Shown: positions 46,790-59,557, numbered from the stretch's first letter. The stretch is 64,000 bases of DNA from Leptobrachium leishanense (GCA_009667805.1 CM019063.1:60558881-60622880), one strand, 5' to 3'. A program made the numbers and translations. Notes: generated by a model not told the origin, from the letters alone.

Positions 46790-47219
46790 ACACACATTCT
46801 GAATAAAGCTCAATTGAAAGCCTCAGTGGTTACCAGAGAGGAACTCTTACGAGATATCCCTAAGAAAAAGTCGGATAGAATCCCTTTTGTTAGCACATAT
46901 TCTCCACTAACGAGCAATATCAAGAAAGTCATTCGTTCGGATTGGCGCATTTTGCAAAGAGATAAAGATGTGGGACATTTTATTTTTAAACCCCCCGATG
47001 TTCGCTATGAGAAGAAATAGAAACATTTATGACCATGTGGTTAGAGCCGATGTAGGTCCAGTGATTAGACAGACCTTTCTCTCCACTCCGGTACATGGTA
47101 CCTACTCCTGCTTACAATGTAACCACTGTAATGGCATTATTAAAGGTGACACATGCACTCATCCACGAACTGGTTCAAGTATCAAATTACGAGGATGCTT
47201 TACCTGTCAGTCCGACTTT
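46790..47219 (+). pseudogene. Second Penelope-like gene fragment (linker before GIY-YIG)
   Basis: The open stretch has SDWRILQRDKDVGHFIF, then after a frameshift at about 47005 DHVVRADVGP, GTYSCLQCNHCNGIIKGDT and THPRTGS. These are typical of the region linking the reverse transcriptase and the GIY-YIG domain in Penelope-like proteins, with the paired cysteines present. It is cut at 47219 by the GGGCCCTATTAC-type element, and no GIY-YIG domain follows. It comes from a different subfamily than the 32731-40992 element. Confidence 0.78.
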
Positions 47220-47595
47220 GGGCCCTATTACATTCTTCGCGCAAAAAAACGCATTAACGCGAGGAGCAAAACTATTTGCGCTGAACATCGTATTACGACG
47301 TTCACGGAAATGATGCGCATTAACGTCTACCCTGACCCTGCGCGAACGATAGTTTGTGCGCGCATCCCATACTTAACATTGTGAGCGCAAATGCGTTTGT
47401 GCGCTGGTACGTGGATGGTATTACAATCTTCGCGTAACTTTTTACGAACGACGTTTGCGCGCATTTTGTTTTTTTTATACCTCTTTGAAAAGCTGGTGGT
47501 AACTGCAAATCGGAAAGTTCTGGCCGACACGAAATACACCAGCACGAAATAAAAAAATACAGCACAGTATAGTTACACATTCTACACATACCCAA
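47220..47595. mobile_element. GGGCCCTATTAC-type element, truncated by the segmental duplication
   Basis: Left end GGGCCCTATTACATTCTTCG. The body runs to CATTCTACACATACCCAAACA, where relatives continue with ATAAAAT, but here duplicated sequence starts. Confidence 0.78.
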
Positions 47596-48999
47596 ACAGC
47601 ATGATCCAGGAGCGCCTGCCTGCCGAGAGTCACCTGTCTGGGCGGGACTGGCCGGTGTGCCAGTGTCACCTGCTAATACCGGCCAGTGCCTGGGGCAGCT
47701 GAGTATCCCCTCGCGGCCGAGACGAAGAGGATGCCAGTTAGACCCCATCTGCCGTCCCTTGCCCCGGCGCCACCTGTGGCCCTATCCCGCGATGCTGGTA
47801 GTGGCTGTAGCAGTGCTGTGAGGGCTTACTTGACCTGTCGGCCTCGTTTCTTCACACCTGGGTTCGTCGACTGGCCTGGCCTGCTATGCCTCACCCTGCC
47901 TTTGTCGCTACAACTGCCATTCCGGGATGCTGGCTGAGACCATCCTTTCCTTTTATCCTGTGAGACGCCTCACCTTATTGATGACGCCCCTCTTTTGCCC
48001 TTTTCGGTAGACTATCTGCTTTTTCAGCTGATTCGGATGACTCTTTTGTTGGTGTCCCCCGGCTGGGGACATTTTTTGTTTGATAGAGACACTTTTTGCT
48101 TCCTTTTTTAAATTTTATGTGTTTTTGCTGTCATGTTTTGTGTCCCTCTGGTTTTATTATTTTTCTTTTCGTGTGCCTACATTGCTGACCTTTATAGGCC
48201 TGCAGGGCCATTATTCACCGCATGGTTTCTTCACTGTCTGTAATAAAATTTCTAAAATCAAGAATTTAAAAAAATAAAAAATTATAACAATGTTACACCT
48301 ACATCCAACCAACCCTAATTCAAAGTCTTAAGATGAAGTTATTCCTAAACAAATTATAGAATTAGGAAAGAACAACATAACAAAATACATAAATGGTCAT
48401 TAGTTTTTATTAAGCCATAATACACTCCGTTTGAAAACCGTATTAAAAGCCAAATGTCTTCTGTCCTGCAGGACGGCCTCCATTAGTTTCTCCCACATCT
48501 TGATATCTAGCAAGGCCTCGGCTGCTCCAGGTCTGGTCAACTTGAATTTTCCTTAAAAGAGTAGAGTTGTCAGGATGCCGCTGCCCCCCCCCGAACTCGC
48601 GCACGTAGGTCTATCATCCGCCTCACGGGAGGCCCGCCGACACCGGCCATGGGATCCTCCAGGGTCGCACATCTCCCACAGCTGCCTCTTCTCATCCAGC
48701 AGTCACTTCCACTGTAGAGCTTCCCCCTGCACCAGCCGGGCTATCGCGGGGGAACCCAGTCGTCCCACATGCTCCCTCCATGATGGCATCTTCGAGTTCC
48801 GGCCAATCCGCTCAGTAGGTGTGGCTAGCAGTCACCAATCTCCCCAGGCAACAACAGAACTTCTGTCACTTATTGGTGTATTTCATAAAGGTGCCCTACT
48901 TAAATCCCGGCCTGCCCTGGATTCATTGTTTGGTTATCCTGTGCCTATACCTACCAATTTCCTGCCTATTCTCCTGCTTAATTGTTGTGATTCCCCATT

Positions 49000-49745
49000 T
49001 ATCAGACCTCCTGCTTTGTTTATTGACCTCGAATGCCAGCTGCCTGCCCTCGACCTCCTGCTTCGTTTATTGACCTCGTATGCCAGCCGCCTGCCCTCGA
49101 CCTCCTCGTTTGTTTATTGACCTCGAATTCCAGCCGCCTGCCCTCGACCTTTAGCTAGGTTGATAGACCTCGTATGCCAGCCGCCTGCCCTCAACCTCCT
49201 GCTTTGTTTATTGACCATATGCCAGCTGCCTGCCCTTGCTCTCCTCTTTGTTTATTGACCTTGAATGCCAGCCGCCTGCCCTCGACCTTTAGCTAGGTTG
49301 ATAGACCTCGTATGCCAGCCGCCTGCCCTCAACCTCCTGCTTTGTTTATTGACCTCGTATGCCAGCCGCCTGCCCTTGATCTCCTCTTTGTTTATTGACC
49401 TTGAATGCCAGCCGCCTGCCCTCGACCTTTAGCTAGGATGATTGACCTCGTATGCCAGCCGCCTGCCCTCGACCTCCTCCTTTGTTAATTGACCTCGAAT
49501 GCCAGCCGCCTGCCCTCGACCTTGAGCTAGGTTGATTGACTCGGTATGCCAGCTGCCTGCCATCGACCTTGTATGCCAGCAGCCTGCCCTTGACCTCCTG
49601 CTTCGTTCATTGACCTTGTATGCCAGCTGCCTGCCCTCGACCTTTTGCATTGTTGATTGACCTGGTAAAACAGCCACCTGCTATCGACTGCCAGCTTCGT
49701 TTATTGACCTTGTATGCCAGATGCATTCCCTCGACCTCCTCCTCG
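49000..49745 (-). repeat. 45-bp VNTR, copy 2
   Basis: Same unit and almost the same copy order as 25245-25990. Confidence 0.93.
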
Positions 49746-51579
49746 ATCTGGTATGACAGCTGCCAGCCTTCAAGGACCGCAGTGCCTAAACTCTTCCACT
49801 TATTGGCTAGTATGGCCGCTGCAGATTTCGCTGCCTGCCGCATGGAGGGCACTCTGCTCTTGGATATTTCAGCGAGGATGAACCAGAGGGTTGTGAGGTC
49901 CGTAGAAGATAATCTCTTGTATTCCAGATTTTCTGTGACACACATAATATGCTCCAGAACAGCACAGACCTCGGCCGTTGTATTTATTAAGGACACGGAT
50001 TTAAACAGCAGGTACTTCAACACGTGCTGGCTCCTCTTTGCCAGTTCCTGGTATATTAAGTCAGTGGCACATCCCAGTAATGGAAGCATTTGATGAAGAG
50101 TGAACATTGCCGACGATGCACACTGCGTATTCTTGCTGTGCACCTTCCACAGCACTAAATGAAGGCAGTTTATGATGTCCTCACGAAATCTCTTGGAGGA
50201 ATACTCCCGCTGCGTCTGGTCAGTTGCCCAAGGAGTGTTGTTGAGTGCATTTGTATGGCAGCATCTTTATGGCTCATTAATATGACACATTTGGTGACGA
50301 GATTTTCAAATGTTTTACCAAGTAGTTTCTTGTCCATGAAAATTACCATTCGTGAAAGAGATTTCAGGCCTTCTGTCATGACGTTCGTATTGTCCACAGT
50401 AATTGCTTCCATCAGGATTTGAAGGAGATAATGACTGTGTGCCTTGTCCAGCTTCAATGCTTTTCCTGCTGCATTTCCTATGGCTCGCACAGCCAGGCAG
50501 TGGCTTGCTTCATCCTGAGGTTTAATCTTTGAAGCCATTTTTTCTATGATGTGTTTTGTCAATTTATCTTCAATGAGGTCTTGATAATTAAGGATCTCTG
50601 TGTAGAACGTCATTAAAACCAGGGTGACTGATGCATTGGTGGATTCTAGAAGTGGCAGAAAGGCATTTAATATCTCTTGAATGGATTCGGGTGCCTGCGT
50701 AACTAGAGATAGCACCCTGCTGCATATATCTCTTTGCATTTCATTTGTGTCCACAGCTTGTTCTTCTCTTTGGTTGTGGTCTAGTTGTTGTCCAACACGT
50801 GCTTCAGCTTTCTTCCCGAGGAAGTCATCCAGGAGGAACATACGAATAGCGAGTGCTTGCCTGAGGACTCCTTTTATCTCATCACTGGCAGATTCCATAC
50901 AACCAGTAAAGATGTTGTAAAACTGGAAGAAGCGGTCAGCAAATTGCCCATGTTCTGAAGGTCTTTGCACTAAGTAGTTGTTGGCAATCTGAATAAACTG
51001 AAGAACCACTTGTGCAATAGCTTCCCTTGAGGGAGCATCCTGGGCAAACTCTGCCAGCGTGGCAATTGTTGGTAAAATTCTCTTCACATGTCGGATGGAG
51101 ACGTTTGGGTCCTTTGAAGCTATCAAAGCAATAGCATGAAGCACAGAGCATGGAGGGGGAGCCTGTGGCTTCAGGTGGAATTGGAGCTCGGAAATAACCA
51201 GTTCATAAAAGATCTTGGATAGGTACAACACAAACTTCATAGCTGATTCCTTCAATAAGTGATAGCCTTTCTTTTCCGCTTCTATCATGTCCATGCATGT
51301 AATCGGGATCAGTTCCTCCGTCAGTATTTCTGCTGCCTCGCCTCTCATGTTTGCTACTTGAATCAGGAAGATGTATATGTTGATCCTGTCGCGCTCTGAT
51401 GTCTTGGCATTCAGCAGTGCCTCTCTCAGTATGTCTGTCTTGCGCATCAGCTCACTGAGGGGCAATTTAGCCACGAGTTCAGGTGCGCAAGGCTTCATGG
51501 AGATGGAATTGAGCAGGTCCAGCATCCTCATCATGGTGGATATATCCACTTCAGATGGAACTGTGGATATGCGGACCAT
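49607..51579 (-). pseudogene. HEAT-repeat protein sequence, possibly maestro-like (MROH) family, copy 2
   Basis: The minus-strand frame is open for 469 codons from the ATG at 51579 to about 50170, through the place where copy 1 is broken. A different 1-base deletion at about 50208 (CTCCCGCTG here, CTCCCGGCTG in copy 1) shifts the frame, and a second open stretch runs 50155-49607. Apart from these single lesions the two copies are nearly identical, so an open parent sequence existed recently. The helix-rich repeats, absence of introns and read-through into the VNTR are as in copy 1. I do not know whether either copy is transcribed. Confidence 0.6.
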
Positions 51580-52327
51580 GTCTGCGATCTGTAAAGTTCT
51601 TCCAAAGTGCAGTAAAATTTCAGTATTTATTCAGACAAGTATTAACACTCACAATCTAAGCTGTAGCTCTAAGCACCAAGCCCTGGAAAACTGGTACCAA
51701 GTATGGCTCAGAGTAAACATGCACCTGCTGACAATAGCTCCCTGTGACATCAGCAGCTGCATCACAAAGCATTCTACTGGTTGCCAGGAACTCAAAGCTG
51801 TGACATCACGAGGTATCTGCTTGCAAGATACTGCAGATTAATAGCTCCTACCTTAAGCCACAGTAGACATGTTAGAACAAAGGGATTTAATATTGTCTGT
51901 ATTGGTTCTTATGCATAATTCATGTTGGAATTCCAATGTAAAATATCTGTGAGTTGCTCTATGTACGCTCTCCATGTAACCAGGGCTGGATTTGCATCTC
52001 AGGAGCTTGTAGGCACAGAAATCTGGAGTGCCCCTAATCCCCCCCCAAAAAAAGAGACATGTCAAAACACCTTTTTAAATCTTCATGTGGGACAAACTGA
52101 AAAAAAATTGAAAAAATGAACCCCTTAGTTACCGGGCAGTTTTACTATTGTCAGTCCGAAAGGTCACTGCTGGTTTTACGTTCCTGCACTGTTTGTGTTT
52201 ATGTCTAAGTTTCCTCTTACTCTTTTAAGGAACACACACATATCATATACTGTTTTTCTCGCCATTAAATGGACTTTCTAAAGATACCATTATTTCCGTC
52301 ATATCGTATAATTTGCTATAAAATAAA

Positions 52328-53505
52328 TCTATATATATAAACGCGAAAGTCCTGACTGACTGATTGACTGATCTACGCCCAGCTGAAACCGTTTAACCTA
52401 GGAACGTGAAATTTTGATGGTGCACTGTTTTTATGATATAAGCACCCAATAAGGAAGGATTTTTGGAGACTCCGCCCCTAAGGGGGTGAAAAAGGGGATT
52501 GAATATTTTAAACAGGATACCTATAGCTCAAAAAAAGAAGACGTTACAGACGTGAAAATCGGTATTTAGATTCTTCTTGTAAAATAAAAAGACGTATTTT
52601 ACCGTTTTTTCAAATATTCAACTGGGGGGGGCAAAAAAAGGGGGTTGAATATTTTAAACTGGATACCTATATCTTAAAAACAGAAGATGGTACAGACGTG
52701 AAAATAGGTATTTAGATTCATCTTGACAAGTAAAAAAACACGTATTTTACCATTTTCTGAAAATTCCTTGGGGGGCAAAAAGGGGGTTGAATACTTTTAT
52801 CATAAACGCGAAAGTCCTGACTGACTGACTGACTAATCAACGCCCAGCTGAAACCGTTTAACCTAGGAACATGAAATTTTGAAGGTGCACTGTTTTTATG
52901 ATGTGGGCACCCACTAAAGAAGGATTTTTGGAAACTCCGCCCCTAAGGGGGCGAAAAAGGGGGTTGAATATTTTAAACAGGATACCTATATCTTAATAAC
53001 AGAAGATGTTACAGACGTGAAAATCGGTATTTAGATTCTTCTTGAAAAATAAAAAAATACATATTTTAACGTTTTTCAAAAATTCGACTGGGGGGGCGAA
53101 ATAAGGGGGTTGAATATTTTAAATATTTTAAACAGGATACCTATATCTTAAAAACAGAAGATGTTACAGACGTGAAAATCGATATTTAGATTCATCTTGA
53201 CAAATAAAAAACAGGTGTTTTACCATTTTCCAGAAATCCCAAGTGGGGGGTGAAAAAAAGGGGGGGCTGAATACTTTTAAACAGGATACCTACATCTCAA
53301 AAACAGAAGATGTTACAGACGTGAAAATTGGTATTTAGATTTATCTAGAGAAACAAAAAAACACCTATTTTGCCATTTTCCAAAAATCCAGTGGGAGGGG
53401 GAAAAAGGGGGGGTTGAATACTTTTATCAGTATACCTATATTCTCAAAACCAAAGATGTTACAGGTGTGAAATCTGGCACTTACAATCGTCTTGAAAAAT
53501 AAAAA
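52328..53505 (+). mobile_element. Helitron-like element, copy 2
   Basis: Starts TCTATATATATAAACGCG as in copy 1. A second internal start-like segment at about 52804 shows an internal duplication. Units with ACAGAAGATGTTACAGACGT follow. No CTAG end is seen before 53505, where a 43-bp tandem repeat begins. Confidence 0.55.
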
Positions 53506-53509
53506 AATA

Positions 53510-53715
53510 CGTATGTATGAGCTCCACAGCAATGAAACTCACGGTAATGGGCAGTGTGTATGAGCTCCACAGCAATGAAACTCACAGTAATGCGCAGTGT
53601 GTATGAGCTCCAAAGCAATGAAACTCACAGTAATGTGCAGTGTGTATGAGCTCCATAGCAATGAAACTCACGGTAATGCGCAGTGTGTATGAGCTCCACA
53701 GCAATAAAACTCCAC
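53510..53715 (+). repeat. 43-bp tandem repeat, about 4.5 copies
   Basis: Unit contains GAGCTCCACAGCAATGAAAC and GGTAATGCGCAGTGTGTATG. Related to 35745-35880. Confidence 0.92.
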
Positions 53716-54175
53716 TATCCACCTAGTACTGTTTGAATAATATTGGGGGACTCCAATGAGAGGGTGTTTGACCTTGAGAACACCCCCACATGGTGGTAAC
53801 AGCAAGACCAGGTGAACATACCTTTGTTGCCAGAGCTGATATTTTTTTTTTTTTTTTAAATGAATTTTATTAGGCATTCACAAATAGTAACATAGACAGG
53901 GTTAGAAGTGAACACTGATACATAAAACGTTCCCTGTCAGCAAATTATAAGCCATTTGTTTAAGATTAAAGCTTGTAAAGGCAAGGTAGGGGATGGGATA
54001 AAACAGGGGAGAAAGAGAATAGAAAGATAAGAAAAGAAAGAGGGAAAGAAGAAAAAAGAGGAGAAGAATAAGAAGAAGAAGATGGACTGGGGGGTCACCG
54101 TAGCTATATCATTAACCATTTAAATGATCTGAGGCATCACAGATGAAGAACGTCTGCCGGGGTGCATCGGCTAGA

Positions 54176-57100
54176 CTATAAACCAGCATCCGTCCAGGGG
54201 TCCCAGACTTTGTGGAATTGTGGTAGGGTGTGTCTCACCACGGCTGTGAGTTCGTCCATGACTCTAGTGTCTTGTATTTTAGCCGAAACTTTGGCCATAA
54301 CGGGGAGAGCCTGGTGGCGCCAGGTCTCTGCCACTGCCCGTCTAGCCGCCATCGAGATTTTGGAGATTAATTTGTTTTCATGTCTTGTGAAGCCCTCCAA
54401 GGGTCGAGAAAGCAACAAATTCCAGGGGTCACTGGGGACGTCCTTCTCCAGTGCGTCAGAGAGCATTGTTAGGATATCAGTCCAGAACTTTTGAATTTGT
54501 GGGCATTCCCACCACATATGTATAAAAGTGCCTTTGGAGCCGCAGGATCGCCAGCATAGATCCGGGTGATTCGGGGACATGTGTGCAAGTTGCGTAGGGG
54601 TGGTGTACCAGCGCATGAGCATTTTCAGCGGTTGTTCCTGCATGGAAGTGCAAAGTGAAACCCCTTTGGAGGCTTCCCAAATGTCGAGCCAGTCTTCTGA
54701 GTCCAGTACTTCTGCCAGGTCGCGTTCCCAGGCTTGTATATAATGGAGTTCTTTCCAGTCAATCAATGACGTTAGCTTATAATATAAGGTAGAGATCAGG
54801 CCCTTAGGATAGGTACCCTTTAAGCAAATGGATTCGAAAAATGATAGCGGTGTCTTAGAGGCGGCTTTAATATGTCTCCGAGAGGCAAAGGCTCGCAGCT
54901 GTCGTTCTGGCAGAAACAGGCCCCCCGTCCCGGACTCCCGTTGGTTAATGATAATGGAGGGAACAAATTGATCCTTTTGATAGAGATGGCATAGACGGTG
55001 GAGGCCAGCGTCCCACAGCTGTTGAAAGGGTAAGGGTCTTAGACCCGCAGGGAATTCCCGGTTGCGAAAAATTGGTGTCAGTGGTGAGGGCAAGGTGGCA
55101 AGGTCACACCTCGCCGCTAGTTTGTCCCATATGCGGATGGTATTCATTATGGCAGGACAGTTCGTGGATAGGAGTGGTCTGTGTTCTTTAGCCAACCAGA
55201 TCCAGTGGTGCGGTAAGTTAGGGGCCATAATCGCTCTCTCCAACTCAACCCACCGGCCAGCACTAACCCCCCCGTGCCATGCCACCAGCTGGGCAAGCTG
55301 AGCAGCGTAATAGTATGAAAAGAGGCTTGGGAGACCAAGACCACCCAGCTGTTTAGGCCGATAAAGAGTGGCCCTAGCCACCCTGTGCCTCCTTCCCGCC
55401 CACACAAAATTATCAATTGCTCCTTGCATCGAGCGTACATCTGCGGGATCAAGTGCCACCGGTATCGTTTGGAAATAGTATAAGAGGCGTGGAAGTACAT
55501 TCATCTTAATGCAGTTCACTCGTCCCACCCATGAAATAGCATATTTATCCCAACATTCAAGGTCCTGTTTGAGCGTGGCATACATCGCGGCATAATTTAC
55601 TTCATACAAGCGTTCAGGGAGCCCAGTCAATTTAATCCCCAGATAGGGGAGCTCTGAAGCGGAAATCTGCAAAGGCATCTCCCTTGTTAGAGCCTGCAGC
55701 ATCCTAGCGGGCACCAAGATCGGGAGAATCATAGACTTATTGATATTAATTTTATAACCAGAGATCAGTGAATATTTCGTTAATTGGCTCATAAGGGCTG
55801 GTAATGAGATTTCGGGGTCAGTCAGCGAGAGTAGAACATCATCTGCGTATGCTGAGACTTTAAATTGCTGTCCCCCACCAGGAAACCCCGGATGTCTCCA
55901 TCAGCTCGGATCATTCTCATTAGTGGTTCTAAAAAGATGGCAAACAGGGTTGGTGATAGTGGGCAGCCCTGCCTTGTACCATTACGTATCGGGAAGGGGT
56001 CGGATCTGTACCTGGAATCAAAATTTGTGCCATAGGTGTCGCATATAAGGCTCTGGTAAGGGCCAAGAAACTTTCCGGGAGGCCCGCCCTCTCCAACAAA
56101 CGGAAAAGAAAGGGCCATTCAGCTCTATCAAATGCTTTTTCCGCATCTAATGAGAGAAATAAAGAAGGCACCTTTCGCGAGCGCGCCCACCATATCAGGT
56201 CTGCAGCTCTCCGTGTGTTCTCAAAGGCTTGCCTCCCAGGCATAAATCCTACCTGGTCTGGGTGGATCAGGGTCGAGAGCATAGGTCCCAATCTGAGCGC
56301 CATCAACTTAGCGAGTATTTTAAGATCCGTATTAAGAAGTGAGATTGGCCTATAATTATCTATGCCTTGAACATCTTTGCCAGGTTTGGGAATGAGTACC
56401 ACGGAGGCCAAAAGAGCCTCTGGCATCAGTCCACCGCCACCCCTAAGTGAGTTGAACATAGTACACAGTCTGGGTATTAAGGAGTTTGCAAAGCATTTAT
56501 AATATTGGCCCGTGAGGCCATCAGGGCCTGGGGCTTTGTTTGGTTTTAATTCCTTCACCACCTCGCGTATTTCCTCCTCGGTAAAGGGGGAATCCAAGGC
56601 CGCTATCTGTTGCTCGTTTAGATGGGGTAGGCTGCTTTTTGTAAGATATCCTTCAATATCCCTCTGAAGTGACTGATTGCTATCGTTGTGGGAGGGGTAT
56701 GATGGTATAATTTAGTGAAGTAAGCCGTAAAAGCGTCTCGAATTTCTCTGGGTGAGTCATGCGACACTCCCTGCTTATCAACTATTTTAGCAATTTGATT
56801 AGATTTATATTTTGGCTTAATTTTACGAGCGAGAGGGGTATCTATTTTATTGGATCGTTCAAAGTATTTCTGTTTAGACCACAGGAGCGCTCTCCCCGCG
56901 TCCTCTATAAAAAGTCTATTCAGATCCGTTCTTGTTTGTGACAAAAGGAGGTAAGTGGCTTCCTCTGGTGCAGCTTTGTGTATCAATTCTTGCGTTCTTA
57001 ACTTAGTTTGAAGGGTAAGGATGTCTTTTAGTTTTTCTTTCTTACGGTAGGCGGCCTGACTAATGAGCACTCCTCTCGTGACCGCTTTGTGTGCCTCCCA

Positions 57101-57970
57101 CAAAACCGCGGTAGAGACATCCGGGGTTTCATTAATTGCGAAATATTCCGTCAGAGAATCTTTAACTCTCGTTCGGATTCCAGGCTGTTGCAACAGAATT
57201 GGATCCAGTCTCCATCGCCTGCCCTCCCCGCCCTTATATAAAGGTTGTAACGCAATGGACACGTCAGCGTGGTCCGACCATGTAATGGAGCCAATTCGCG
57301 AGGTAATTATCAGTGGCATGCAATCAGACGAAACTAGTATATAGTCAATTCGCGAATACGAAGAGTGCGGCGCGGAATAGAAGGTATAATCTTTAACCGA
57401 CGGATGATGCAGGCGCCATACGTCGCATAGCTGGTGATCAGTAACAAAGCTATAGAATTGGCGATCCTGGGATGACAAGGCATGCGGCGAGGCCAGCCGA
57501 GGCGAGGCGGATCTGTCCAGAGGGGGACAGAGGGTGGCATTAAAATCTCCGCCGACAATCAGCGTGCCCCTCGCATGACTCGCCACAAATGAGGACAGTT
57601 CCCTCCAAAACGATGCATCTGAGCCATTAGGTGCATATACTGATAAAAGCGAATACCATCTTGTGGCAACCCTTCCCTTCACCAGGAGATATCTGCCCAT
57701 AGTATCTGTGTGAATCTCTTCCACCATCAGTGGGCAAGAGTCATGTAAGGCTATGGCAACGCCGTTGCGCTTTGGTAAAGCACAGGAGGTGTAAACTCTA
57801 CCGTATGGGCGAGCGCCCAGCCGATAAGCCGCCGATCGAGGCATCCTCGTCTCCTGCAGAAAGGCTATACCAGCAGATCTCCGCTTCAGATCTCTAAAGA
57901 GCAACCTGCGTTTACGGGGTGAATTCAGGCCTTTCACGTTCAATGACAATACCAATAACTCAGGAACCAT
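54176..57970 (-). pseudogene. LINE ORF2: AP endonuclease and reverse transcriptase, frameshifted
   Basis: Starts MVPELLVLSLNVKGLN at 57970. The N-terminal APE-type endonuclease domain keeps its motifs: LQETR, VYAPN, GGDFNATL, YSRIDYILVS and WSDHADV. Frameshifts follow near 56640, 56010 and 55865. The reverse transcriptase blocks are spread over three frames: KAPGPDGLTG, LSLDAEKAFD (motif A), GTRQGCPLSPTLFAIF (motif B), and YADDVLLS (motif C) near 55835. The last open stretch, 55792-54176, ends with HMWWECPQIQKFW and a stop. The protein would nick target DNA and copy the LINE RNA at the break. Domain order and motifs place it in the L1 superclade; assignment to Tx1 versus L1 needs a tree. Confidence 0.9.
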
Positions 57971-58472
57971 TACTTATCAAGAATTTTGCATTCAAAAAAG
58001 AATTTGAAAGAGGCCCCCAGTCCAGAGGCGATAGAAAATGAGAGAGGTGAGAAGAAAGAGCGAGAGAGAGAGAGAGGTGTAATGAGAGACATAATAAACA
58101 GAAAGGGAAAATAAAAGGGGGATAACAGGAGCTCCGAACGAATGGGGAAACCAAGAGATCGGAACCTAGGGGAGAGTATACAGGGGAAGCCAGATCCGAG
58201 GACAGTACAACAGGCGCCCACCGTGGCACCCGCCACCGAAATACAAGATAACATAACATATTATATTATATGTAACCACACGCTATATAACATGCATAAT
58301 AACAAGAAAAGAAAAAATAAAATTATAGCTGATAAACCACTCAGCTCAACAAGACGCTACGTCTGTGAATCGCTCCCATAAACTGCGGGAGGCACTCCCA
58401 TGCAGTCGGGAGCCTGTCTCTCTGCAAGAGAGAGTAGATAAACGCAGGCCCTTCAGGGCAAAGCACCCTTAT

Positions 58473-59422
58473 TCAGTCAGCTGGTTGAGACCACTCCTGT
58501 CGTATCTGAGGAAGGGGTGTTGGTGGCGTAAGCGCCAATAAGGCCTCCGGTACCGGGATTCCCAGTTTGAGCAGGAAATCAGATGCCCCGTGCAACTGCG
58601 AGCAGATGTGGGAGGTGCCCTCCTTATGTACCACAATACGAAACGGGAACCCCCATGAATATTTAATCCGATGATGGCGTAGTAGGTCTGTCACGACTCT
58701 CCACTCCCTGCGCTTGGCTAGGGTTGCTGGATCCAGATCCTGATAAAAGGAGATAGATTTACCCTCAAATTCCACGTTTTGTTCCCGCGCTGCTGACATA
58801 AGGGCGTTTTTCGTAGCAAAGTAGTGAAATCTCGCCACCACATCACGTGGCGCTGCATTATTAGCCCGCTTAGGGCCCAACGCTCTGTGAACTCTGTCTA
58901 ACATTAGTTTGGAGGCGGATAGATGTGGCAATAACCGCTGTGTTATGCCGCGCAGCGTGGCATCAAGGTGTTCAGATGTGATATCCTCCGATAAGCCTCG
59001 TAGCCGAATATTATTCCTGCGGGAACGATTAGAGAGGTCTTCTATAGCGTTTCCATGCGCGCTACTCGATCAGACATATCGTCCATTTTCTGTGCTGCCA
59101 TATTATAACATGCCGCCATATGATCCGCTTTCTCCTCCAGATGCGCTGTGCGCGAGCCTATTGCATGTACCTCCGCTGTGAGGGCTTTCGTTGTTTTCCC
59201 CAGTTCCAGTGCAATAAAATCTTTCAAGTGCTGTATATCTTGCCTGGTAGCTGGGTCAGTCGCCTCCGGATTGCCCTCGGCTGATGGAGAAGGAGATACA
59301 GCGCGGCTGCCGCCATCTTGGATGTCGCTTGCGGCCTTGTATCTGGTCCCAAAAATCGACGCCACGTGCGTTTCTTCGCGGGGTTTTTTCTTTGAGGACT
59401 TCATGTTGCTCCCCGAGTCCAC
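58473..59422 (-). pseudogene. LINE ORF1 RNA-binding protein, frameshifted
   Basis: Starts MDSGSNMKSSKKKPREET at 59422. A basic N-terminus is followed by a coiled coil (DIQHLKDFIALELGKTTKAL) and, after a 1-base frameshift near 59045, an RRM-like region with RSRRNNIRLRGLSE and a C-terminal domain with KRREWRVVTDLLRHH. This order is standard for L1-type ORF1 proteins, which trimerise and coat LINE RNA. An alternative start at 59404 is possible. The stop at 58473 lies about 500 bases before the ORF2 start. Confidence 0.85.
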
Positions 59423-59557
59423 CGGGTGTGTGATGGTGTCTGCTGAGCTGTGTGGAAGTGGTTACAATCGGGTGCGGTAGCGGGATTCACCGGAGCTCAG
59501 GCACTATGCGACTGCTCTCATGGCCGGCCGACTCCGCCCCCCAGAGCTGATATTTTT

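Larger units (their letters stand above)
47596..52510. repeat. Segmental duplication, copy 2
   Basis: Direct duplicate of 23859-28143 plus 31350-32000. It lacks the 3.2-kb element. At 48885-48897 it has AAAGGTGCCCTAC that is missing in copy 1. Confidence 0.93.
53847..59540 (-). mobile_element. Near full-length L1/Tx1-type LINE with 17-bp target duplication
   Basis: CCAGAGCTGATATTTTT occurs at 53830-53846 and 59541-59557. The minus strand reads: about 120-bp 5' region, ORF1, ORF2, a 3' region with a TTCTTCTTC pyrimidine tract, and an A-rich tail (T run at 53847-53857). Length about 5.7 kb. Frameshifts in both ORFs show it is inactive, but the clear target duplication implies a fairly recent insertion. 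Confidence 0.9.

Noticed and set aside
51371..51841. 156-codon plus-strand frame (also 27625-28095)
   Set aside because: Antisense of the HEAT-repeat sequence, which has the better protein-like composition on the minus strand.
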